Source: Strigamia acuminata | Taxonomy: Eukaryota > Arthropoda > Chilopoda > Geophilomorpha > Linotaeniidae | Assembly (NCBI GenBank): GCA_949358305.1 | Contig: OX442318.1 | Span: forward strand, 7,674,501 to 7,738,500 | Direction of reading: 5' to 3' | Length of the DNA: 64,000 nucleotides | Shown here: positions 32,340 through 44,400 of the stretch, piece by piece | Layout of the letters: each line of letters opens with the position of its first letter | Position numbering within the stretch: position 1 is the stretch's first letter | Notes under the pieces: generated by a model | The model's input: only the letters and a program-made list of their open reading frames with translations | Told to the model about the DNA's origin: nothing | Database searches by the model: none | Position numbers and translations under genes: made by a program

Positions 32340-35300
32340 CTGCAAAACAAAACATTTCACGTTAAGCAAAATCTCCCCCAAACTTAGCTTACACGAGCAG
32401 ACAAAGCCAAATTCATGCAAATGCTAAATCGATAAAATGCTAAACTCCTACATTTCTACGTTTACATGCAACACGACCAACTCTCCCATTGTCCAATCAT
32501 TTAAAATCACCTTATCCCCATGTTTTCATCACAAAATACTCCATTTTATCACATTTCAACCTCCATATCAATCCATCACCCACAAATGGCTACCAGTGCC
32601 GAACCAACCACTTCAACTTACAAACTACGATATAATTGACATAAATATGTACACTTATTGTCTTTTTCTCTACATTACATTAACCCATACGCAGGGCCGG
32701 ATTTAGGTATTGCGAAAATCTAAAAAATACACATTATTAGACCCCGGATACTTACGCAAAATAAAATTCGTTTTATGCGCATAAAATATGCACCAAAAAT
32801 TCCATTTTTGCAAAATAAAAATAAAGATATGCAAAATAAAAAAATTATTCTAATGAAATCATTTCAAAGTGTTCTTGATGTAAATAAATTATAATTAGTG
32901 ATTACAGTTCATTTTTTTCTATTTATTTTATTATTTTATTTGTTTATTTCCGTTGAAAATTATAAGATTTTTTCCGGGGTCCCCGATGGTTGGGGGGCCC
33001 CTACTCAACGGCTTATTTTGCTTACACGTAAATCTGGCCCTACCCATATGGTTAAAAACCCCATTAAAATTACATTGCAATGTATTTTAAAATTATTTTT
33101 TAGGCTTATTTAGCTTTGTGGTACATCCGGCACTGTGGGCCCCTAAAAATTCGAGTTCCGGCACTGGTAATCTCCCAACCATACATCACACTCGTTTCGC
33201 CATTTTTATTCCGTCTTTCCCACTTTTATATATCTTTTCTAAGTTACTTTGTAAAATGTACAAAGTAATCTCGCGAGAGATATGAAAAGTTTATTAAAAA
33301 AAAAATAAAAAGAAAAAAAATTAAAGAGGCCCATGCGGTAATAAATTTGCACAGTGTCTCTTTACTAATTAAATTATTTCCCTGGAGATTTGCGAATATG
33401 ACTAGGGTGACACCCACGACTAGCAAACAGCATGCAACGTGCATTCCTCCCCCTAATTAATCCCGTCAAAACCCCATTTATTGTAACCGTACCGTTCCAG
33501 CAAGTGGACAACACACAATGAATAAACGCAAAGTGAAGAGTGAGAAAATAGCAAAAAAATAAAATCAAAAACTGTGAAAAGTGAAAAGTATCGTCGAGTG
33601 AGTGTGGTTGGGCATTGCGCGGTGTCGACTTACCGTGGCACGACTTACCGGGTCTCGGTTGACGTTGGCTTTCAAGAAGTGACGCTTGTAAATGATCCGC
33701 CATGATGGCCTGCTCGTTGCTCTCCTGATAAATGTAATTGATCGAGGCCGTGCATTTGAGGGTGAGTTCCCCCTCGCTGAAATGTCGTTCCTCCACTTTG
33801 AAGTCCAATCCCAGGATCGACGTTTCCAACTTATCGTCGTCTACAATGTCGGGGTATTTGTGCAGGATCTCTTTCGACGCCTAAAATTAAAATATCAGCT
33901 TAATTAACTCGGCTAATTCGATCGAGTCAAACTCCCTATTACTTTGTCTCCATTCACGTGCCACTCCAAGTAAGCAGCTGGTTTCGATCGAATCGCGGTA
34001 CAATTCACTCGCACCGTGTCGCCCACATTGTACTTGGTACGGCCGCCGGAGATGCGCGGCCCGCCGTCGGGAACATCTTAAAGATAAAACGTTTTGCTTC
34101 GAAAATATTTTCAATTTCTTATTTGTCGCTGTCGGCTTCCACGCGATCATCCGAGCACCACCGGCGGATTTATGCTCTGTTGGCCTTTTATCGAACCAAT
34201 TTTTTGGCCCACTATTTAACAAAAAATCATCTACACTTTTTTTTTAATTCTGGGGCCCTTCTCGGAGCCCCTTTTAGTGTCACAGTTTAAAAAAAAAACA
34301 TTAAAAAAAATATTTTTGAAATAATTTTTTTATTTTAAATTTTTGGGCCCCCGGAGTGTATTTTTGAAGGCCCCACTTTGAAAAGCTTTTCCCAAAAATA
34401 TATTTTTGTAAATTTCTATATAAATAATTATTTTTTTAATTTTGGGGCCCCCGCCGCGAATGGGGCCCTTCTCGGAGCCGTTTTTTGAGGGCCCAAATTT
34501 AAAAAAACCTTCCCCAATTATTTTTGGAAATTTACAGTTAAATAATTTTTTTTTAAATTTTGGGGCCCCCGCCGCACATGGGGCCCTTCTACAGCATGGA
34601 GCTTTAAATCGGCGCTTGCAAGGTCGATGGATCCTAAACCCGCGGTCTGTTTAGTAAAATTTGCTTAAAAAGCCAAACAGTTGAAAACATCAAATTTGGA
34701 CAATCCCCCCTTGTCTTAGACCAAATAGCTCGAAGGAACTTCACTGCAATACATACATACACTGCAGTGTTGCCATACAAGGTTTTGGCCGTGCATCTAT
34801 TGCGTGAGTGCAGTAAAGGCGGTTTTACGGTATTTCAAAGGTAAAACTATAAAAGCTTTCTTGTTTACATTTTCATAAATTGTTTCACAAAGGATTGAGG
34901 TGTCACCAGGTCAGTTTGAAAATAAAATAATAATAAAATGAAAGAAAAAGCTACAGAGAAAAGGCGAGATGACAAAAAGGAGAAAAAAGAAAAAAAGAAA
35001 AAAGAAAGAAAAAAGGTTTTCATTTCGACCGCACCATAACCTGGCTCAAAATTGGATTTTTTTTTTCCTTTCATTCTTTTTCAGGTGGTGAAAAAGGGAA
35101 AGGAAGAGTCGTCCTTAAATTTACGGGTCTTCATCTGCCAACATGTGCACGAGATTTGTATTCAGAAATATCTCGTGGGATTTATCGGAAACTGATAACT
35201 TGAAGCATTTTTAATGCCACTTCGGCACCGATCCAACTCACCGTACACGTCCATCTGCTTTTCGGCTTCCTCCGTGTGAAATGGTGTTTCAGTCGACACC

Positions 35301-35406
35301 TCGCACTTGTACATGCCGGCGCTCGACAGCGAAATGTTCTCTAATCGCACCGAATTACTCGACGAATTTTTCAGCTAAAAATATAATAAATATATAAATA
35401 GATAGA

Positions 35407-35441
<35 letters not shown>

Positions 35442-38400
35442 AACTGCACATGTGGTTCAAAAATATATCTTACAATGTATTGCTTTTCACATAAATGTAT
35501 AATATTTCGCAGAATTAATTATATTATTTGTACATTAAATAATGCATTTCGTAATACAATTGAAAAAAATGCATTTCGTAATATAATTGAAAAAAAATGC
35601 ATTTCATAATACAATTGAAAAAAATGCATTTCATAATACAATTGAAAAAAATGCATTTCATAATACAATTGAAAAAAATGCATTTCATAATACAATTGAA
35701 AAAAATGCATTTGCTAATACAATTGAAAAAAATGCATTTCATAATACAATTGAAAAAAATGCATTTCATAATACAATTGAAAAAAATGCATTTCATAGTA
35801 CAATTGAAAAAAATGCATTTCATAGTACAATTGAAAAAAATGCATTTCATAATACAATTGAAAAAAATGCATTTCATAATACAATTGAAAAAAAATGCAT
35901 TTCATAATACAATTGAAAAAAAATGCATTTCATAATACAATTGAAAAAAATGCATTCCATAATACAATTGAAAAAAATGCATTTCATAATACAATTAAAA
36001 AAAAGGCATTTGAAAATGCATTCTTATTTGACAAATAATAACATTGGAAACACATTTCAGAATACATTTTACAAAGTATATTATCATTTGCAAACCAGCA
36101 GCACGCAAAAATGTATTACAAAATGCATTACAAAATGCATTACAATATAATTTTAATTTATTTTTTAACCATGTGAGTACCAACAATTATTTTCTACATA
36201 TTTGTATTTTTTTAATTATTTAGTTTAACAAAAACAAGAAATTGCCACAGTGGTGTGCTCGCATTGCAGCAGAAATAAATATCTGACATGGCAGTGGCCA
36301 TTTTGGAGAAATTACTGACTCTCAGGAATTTAATCTGATTCTGGGTCAAAACGTGTAGTTGCCCGGGATTGGCCAGTCGAAATGTTTGTAGCATACACAC
36401 AAGTGTCACGAAAAATCCATGCCACTGAAACAAATCAGCGTTTACATCAAGACTTGGCGTAGAAATATTTTTCTGCAGCCCTAGTTTACATGCACTAGAA
36501 TTGATCTCAAGCTGCAAGTCTGCATCAGGCAAACTTTAACTCACAGTCTAAAGAAATTTACAGTCAAATCAAAAACAGGTGCAACCAATCTGGTAATTTT
36601 CCACTATTTACTCTACACACTGAAAATGCCTTTATGTTTGCAATAAAAACAAACAAGAGCTTCCACTTTGATTGAAAAAGCACACACACATGCTTCAAAA
36701 ATATATTTCACAAATACATTGCTTTTCACTTAACGCAATACAAAATCTATAGCATTTCATAATACATTTTACAAAGTGCATTATCATTTTCAAACCAACA
36801 GCACGCTAAAATGTTTTACAAAATGCATTCTTGCAAAACGATAATTCTATTTCTATAATATTATACTTTTTGTGTCGTTTAACTCCAACAATGATATTCT
36901 AATTAAGTGTTGAAGTAAAATTGATAAAACCTAGAACGATCAGTACAAAACTTTACATCCGCCATTTTTTTTTGAAATCCAAGTTGTCCCGGTTTTTGCG
37001 GACAAATGGCGGACAACTGACATCCCGCATTTACATTTTTGGCGAACGTTATAACTACAGTTCAATTTTATTTAACGTTTGATTTTAAAATAATGCCTGA
37101 AATTTATTTATTGTATTTTTAAATATTATTTTTAAATCAAACGTTAAATAAAATTGAACTATAGTTATAACGTTCGCCAAAAATGTCAGTTGTCCGCCAT
37201 TTGCTCGCAAAATAACGTCATTTTGCACCGTTTCGGCCGGATGGCGCCACGAACACAAGACAGAATCGCATTACAGTCTAACAATTAAATTGTGCTAGAT
37301 GTGAAGTCCTGTAGTTGATCGTCCTAGATAGAACCAACCTCGCATTTAACAAATAGAAATTTTCTAGTTTTCTATTTTTGAAATATATCGCTAACTGGTG
37401 ATAAATCCATACATTAACTTTCCAAGTCATTTACAAGCAACTTAAATGTAAGATGTTCCTAAATCCATTAAATTAATGTAAATCTAATTGTTAAATTTCA
37501 AATTTCAAACTTTAATATAAATTTACAAATATTGCAAACAGAAAGAATTTACAAAACCTAAATTTTTGTAAATCTATAATTCCCTGCAGTGTTAACACGA
37601 CCATATCCAATACTCGTCTTACATTCCAATGAACGGGCAAGTTTTCAATATTAAAAACCGAAGAAAAACTAATAATAATAATAATAATATATAAAAAAGG
37701 GCATAGTTACATCTACAGTGACTCCAGTTAAGTTGAAGATCTGCGAAGGAGGATTATAGGCTGGGAGATAGCGATAAAATTCATAGTTTCCTTTGTACCA
37801 CTTGACCGAATAGAGGGCATCTCCTTCGAGCTCGTAGAGACACTCCAGCACGACAGACTTGCCCGTTTCTATGTGGGCAGGGACGTTGAGCGCGATCAAC
37901 TTGAGGCTCGAAGCATCTATAGAAAATATAATAAAAACAAGTTAGATCTCATCTTTAATTCAATATTGTTCGAACTTTCTCTTCTGGTTAAGTAAAGAAT
38001 CTTGTATTGTGTAATTAGCAAGGCGAGGCCAAACACGAATGTGTCTGAATAAATTAAAGCAAATGTTGCGTCTCGACCGCACTCGAGTTACAAAACTTTT
38101 GTCTAAGAAATGAGATTAAGTGCCGAGTCATTTTCCCCTTCTTTTTCACTCATTTTTAATTTCAAATTACCATTTTCTTTCAGTCCAATTCTCTCGCGGA
38201 GGCCAAAACTTGCTCGACCAATTCTTGTCAATTACAATCAAATCCGAGCACCTCGCTACATTTCCCGAGCGAGTCGTACGCCTCGCATAAAACTCATATC
38301 CAGCACATCCCAACGGAATCCCAATTCCAGCTGATGCAATCAAACGCAATTTATTACCGACTCCACTCGCCGTCCAATGCCACCGTGTCACGCGCCCCGA

Positions 38401-41400
38401 CAAAAACAACGCATTACAACTAACATTTTTAATCACTCCAAACAAATGCATATCGACGTTTCGCATTTTTCGCGTCGATGAAATTAAACAACTGCAACCG
38501 TTTGCGATTTATAACGCATCCCCGAGGATGCGCAGTGCAGGATTACCCATTAAGCACACTAGGCACTTCCCAGGGACCCCGCGCCAAAGGCTTCACTGCT
38601 ATACACGATCGGATAATAATCGAAAACTGAATTTGCTAAAGAGATTATATTATGTCAAGAATTTATTTCTAACAACCAAAAAGTGTTTTACTGCACCTAC
38701 ACATGCATTTGTGCTCCTAACCATGCATTTGTGCTCCTAACCATGCATTTGTGCTCCTAACCATGCATTTGTGCTCCTAACCATGCATTTGTGCTCCTGA
38801 CCATGCATTTCTGCATATAAAAGTTACACTTTTGTACACCTAGAGTTGTAATTGTGCACTTAGGGTTGTATTTGTGCACCTAAAGACGCATTTTTGCACC
38901 TAAAGTTGCATTTGTGCACCTAAAGACGCATTTGTGCACCTAAAGACGCATTTGTGCACCTAAAGATGCATTTCTGCATATAAAAGTTACACTTTTGTGC
39001 ACCTAGAGTTGTAATTGTGCACTTAGGGTTGTATTTGTGCACCTAAAAACGCATTTTTGCACCTAAAGTTGCATTTGTGCACGTAAAGACGCATTTTTGC
39101 ACCTAGTAAAGACGCATTTTTGCACCTAAAGATGAATTTTTGCACCTAAAGACGAATTTGTGCACACAAAGATGCATTTGTGCACCTAAAGATGCATTTG
39201 TGCATTTGAAGATGCATTGGTGCACCTAAAGATGCATTTGTGCACTTAAAGATGCATTTGTGCACCTAAATAAGCATTTGTGCACCTAAAAATGCATTTG
39301 TGCACTTAAAGATGCATTTGTGCATCTAAACATGCATTTACGCTAATGCTGCAGATAAAACTGCACGTTGTGTGAACCTAAAACGGCAACTTTTGTGCAC
39401 CTAAAACCACACTTATTCTCCCCCTTAAAACAGCATTTTTTGTAAGCAGACGAGCCGCGTGGGGGCCTCCAAAACGCCTGTGCCTGGGGGAGCCATAGGT
39501 CTTAATCCACTGAGAGATGCGTGATGTTTCGACCTCAAGGCTAAAGGTCGTCAACGAAACGAATGTTTTACTCGCATGTATACATGTTTTTCTACCACAT
39601 TAACTCTTTTCAATCAATGTTCCCCATAACTCTCTACTCGCACTGTGTTTACATTTCTTCACTCAGTTTACACAACGCGAGATGCTCGAGTCTGAATGCG
39701 CTGTATTGCAGTGAAGCATTTTAACAGCGCAGTATTGATATAACATTGATACTACACGACCCAACACTATTATTCCACTCGAAACTATCAAACCAAACAT
39801 CAATTGAGCTTTTAAAACTGTTGAAACGATTCAAACTAATTGGGATTTAATTTTCAAAGGCAACTATTAATTAAACGCATCGATTCTCGCTTAAAATAAC
39901 CAAACCACAACCTTGACTTCCCCCGTCCCCCCAAAGCCTCGCCAAATCCACTCCTCGCCACCCCCAAGAAACAACAACTTGAAAAATTCATCCACAATTC
40001 CTCAATATGAAAAACGCAGTAACAGATGGAGCAAACTCCCAAGCTGCACTCAATATTCAAAGAGACACATTTATTCCTCGAGTATCCGCTTCCTTCCTCC
40101 GACTCAGCAGCGCCAGCCATTTTTAATTAAACTTTTCTTTCTCCTAAGTCTCTATCTCTCTCCAACTATAAACTAATTAGCGCTTCACTGGATCGACGTG
40201 TGTCAACATCAACATTTTTTAATCCGTCCCATCAACTCGAGTCTCCCTTTAATTGCACATTTAATTCCGCGCACTTTGAATTATGAAGAAAAACAAGCGG
40301 ACACGAGCCAATGAATGATTCAAACACCTCCTTCGCACGCGGCCTTGTAAATTGCGAGTGCACCTTTGATCCTGAAGGAGCTCGTAAACAAACCGAGCGC
40401 AATAAATTGTATTCATCCACGAGTTGGCCGCGACATCAGCCACACTTTGAATCCGGCTTCTTTAATAGTAATTTCATCAAATCCATAACTCCATAAGCAG
40501 CATCGATTACCTTAAATTAATTAACGCCTAATGGCTAAAACCCACATTAAAATATCCCGTTACGCGCTCATCGATTTCCAATTGAATTACAATAACAAAC
40601 ACACAAAAAAATGTTAGCCGTGTAACGAGATTCTCTTTGTCCGCTTAAAACGCGCTGCAAAATGAACATGCGGATACTGGAACGGCAGACAGTGCAGAGA
40701 CATCTGTATTGCCTCCACCCGACGATCAATTGCGACTCCATGAAGTGTTTTTATTTCTATTTTTTGGATTTTATTCCAGTTTTGTGATGCTAAGCGAGAA
40801 ATTAGAATTCTGTCATTTTTTTTTACGATTTAATTCGAAATGTTGAATTTTATCGACAATTTATTTATTTTATTCTAAAAAAGAAAAAAATAGAAATTTT
40901 TCAATTTTTCAAATGTGTTGAATTTGAGCTAATGTTTGATAAATTCGCACATTAGATCTAATTCCACGTTGAAAAAGTTCAAATTTCTCAATTTTCTAGC
41001 TCGTGGGGCCCCTGGGTGGTTGTTTTTTCCCCAACATCCAGCAAATTCCACTTTCCAATTCAATCTCCATCATCTATCATACTCGAGCCACTGCTGGATC
41101 TATACACAAAGAAATAACAAATGATTACAATATTGATCCAATTTTAATATTAAATTTAAAGAACAAGACAAACATTTGTTTCCATTCGAGTACAATGGAC
41201 AAACTGGACATGTACAGTGCAGCACAATCCTTTTCCACCACAATTCCATCCACAATTCACTTGGCACAAATTTTCGACTATCGACCAACAAAAACACAAA
41301 TTGCGCCACCAACGTGCAAAATCCCCATTACACACACACACACAGTAAAATTTTAATAAAACAAAAGAAACGAAATACAGGTGGAATTGCCACTGCCTAA

Positions 41401-44400
41401 TGCATTTCGAGTAATAATTTGCGAATATTACATTCATACCGGCTCTAATCTCAAATGTGGTTCCGTCGTGCCGTAATGGTCCACTTTATCTTGAATGATA
41501 ACCCCGAAAGGATTTGCCAAACTCGACCGAAAACGCAGCCGTTTCTTGTACAGAGAGCAAAAATTCAATTGCAAATCGAAACGTTCCGTTAGCCTTTTAG
41601 CGTCTTCGGCCCGTAACCTTTGCCAGCCTTTCGGACTATAAATACTACAGTCGAACCTCGTCATAACGAACCGCGATGTACCAAATTAAAAATGGCTTGG
41701 TTGCGAGGAAGTACGACATAGATGACGAGTGAATATCTGTAATGCATGGAAGTATTACATCTTAGACTTCTAAACCCCTTCTACACTTTTCTGTATAGAA
41801 ATACATCTGTCCGTCTGTCCCTAAATAAAATACCAAAATAAAAGATTCGCTAGATTCCCACAGATTCCAATCTCGGGAAACCTCGCAAAACTCGTAAAAT
41901 CTCGCAAAATCTCGCAAAATTATATCCAAATCCCAAGATTCCAGATTCCAGAGATTCCAAGAGATTCCCTAGTGGAATCGTATACTAAGGTGCGTTTCAT
42001 AATTATAAATCCACCCACAATTTCTGTGTTACAGCCAAAAATTCTTCCCAACAATAAATTTCTTTATATTGTTTGATTATAACATGTGTTTTTACAAGAT
42101 TTTAAGAAGTTTTCGTTAAAAAAATTTTTTTTTTATATTGTTATAGCAAAAATGTAATTTTTAGGTGTTGCATAATTATAAATCCACTTTTGGTTCTAAG
42201 GTTGTGGGCGATAGTTTTTTTAACAATTGGATTTTTTCAAAATATTCGGTGCATGTAAACGTAGTATTAGAGGGTGTACGGGATTCCAGCCGTATATCGT
42301 ACCCCTCGCTTGGTTGGCCATAAAACACCATGTTAAAAAATTTTGATACAACGAACTTTCGTTGTAACGAGCAACATCATTTATTTGTTATTCATACAAT
42401 TAATATTTTGCGTCATATCTTCGCTACCTCGTTTATTCCTTCGTTGTCGCACGACAGTTTTTTCTCTTAGCAACCAAAAGCATAACATCGTTCAATGAAC
42501 AAATAATAAATACAACAATTCTCGTGCTAGGATTCCAGCAAATCGCGAGTTTGATATTTCTTTTGTCCAATTAATTGTGTGTATGCGGTTAAGCTGGCTC
42601 ATCCAGATAAGCGCAATGGTTAATTTCCCCCGTCTGCAATTCATTTGCATTGTGTTGTACTCATTTTATTGTCACTCATTGTCAAATTCGCATCAAGTTA
42701 CACCGATTCTGACCCCAAATCAATGGATCGATTCAAAAGGGAGCCACATCTATCCACGTTGCATCAATTTGAAGCGCAATTCCTCAAATCCCGGCATAAT
42801 AAATGCGCATGCTCCCACATCGGCGAAGTGCACTGCTATACATCTACAATTACTTTTTTTTCCTTCATATATTTAAAATGTGGCTCGGTACATATAATAC
42901 CCTAGCACTGTGCGGGATGTAAGTGGATGGGAAAAGCACGTGATAAACATTCGCAAACTGCTTCATTAACTTGTGCATCTTGATAATGTCTGTAAAATAA
43001 ATAAATAAATTTGAAAAAAATTAATGTTGCTGGGCTGGATTAGAGTGATAACGGATCCTGGGCCCGGATTAGAGGGATATTTTAGCATTAGATAAATTCT
43101 TGGGGTTTGGAAACCGGATTCTGCTCTGTCCTGTCTTGACAATGATTTCCTGGCTTCCTTTTTGGAACGAGGGGGTTGACATTCAGGAAACTCAATGTAT
43201 GGGATTTGCAAATCACTATGTCATGGCTGCCAGTTTTCAATGATTTCACTTTATTTTTCGGTGATTTCAGGTTTTTGTTCTCAGTAATTTTTAATTAATT
43301 TCCAGTGATATCTAATCCATTTTCAGAGATTGCCACTGATTTTTAATTCTTTAAATTAATTAGTTAATTAATTAGCAATGGTTGACAGCAATTAATTTCG
43401 TGTTGATTTCTTAGTTAATTTCTAATTAATTTTTAATTAATTTTTGTTTACCGGTATGTTTACGGTAGTTGATTTTTGATGATTTTTGTTGATTTCTAGT
43501 TGATTTTTGTAGATTTCTAGTTGAGTTTTATGGATTTCTAGATTGATTTAGTGATTTTCAGTAATTTTCAGTGACTTCTTGTTAATTTTCAGTGACTTCT
43601 TGTTAATTTTCAGTGACTTCTTGTTAATTTTCAGTGACTTCTTGTTAATTTTCAGTGACTTCTTGTTAATTTTCAGTGACTTCTTGTTAATTTTCAGTGA
43701 CTTCTTGTTAATTTTCAGTGACTTCTTGTTAATTTTTCAGTGACTTCTTGATGATTTTTGTTGATTTCTAGTTGATTTTTGTAGATTTCTAGTTGAGTTT
43801 TGTGGATTTCTAGATTGATTCAGTGATTTTTAGTAATTTTCAGTGACTTCTAGTTAATTTTCAGTGACTTCTTGTTAATTTTCAGTGACTTCTTGTTAAT
43901 TTTCAGTGACTTCTTGTTAATTTTCAGTGACTTCTTGTTAATTTTCAGTGACTTCTTGTTGATTTTCAGTAGTTATTTGTTGATTTTCAGTAGTTATTTG
44001 TTGATTTTCAGTAGTTATTTGTTGATTTTCAGTAGTTATTTGTTGATTTTCACTAGTTATTTGTTGATTTTCAGTAGTTATTTGTTGATTTTCAGTAGTT
44101 ATTTGTTGATTTTCACTAGTTATTTGTTGATTTTCAGTAGTTATTTGTTGATTTTCAGTGATTATTTGTTGATTTGCATTGATCATTCGTTGATTTTCAA
44201 TAGACTAACTTATTGTTGTTTTTTAGTGACTTATTGTTGATTTTCGTTGACTTATTTTGTTGATTTTCCGTGACTCAGATTAATTTTCAGTGATTTATCG
44301 CTCAGGGTCCGGTGATTTGTTAGAATGTCGACCTCCTCGCTTCGAAGAACCAACTTAAACTGCATGTCCACTTGGAATGTGAATCGATTTAATGAGAAAT

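Noticed and set aside
35519-36150. Several open frames on both strands of 60-117 codons
   Set aside because: Artefact of a stop-free 27-bp satellite in a Beat intron.
43872-44240. Open frames rich in LLIFSDF or ENQQITT repeats
   Set aside because: Made by a 21-bp satellite whose length is a multiple of three.
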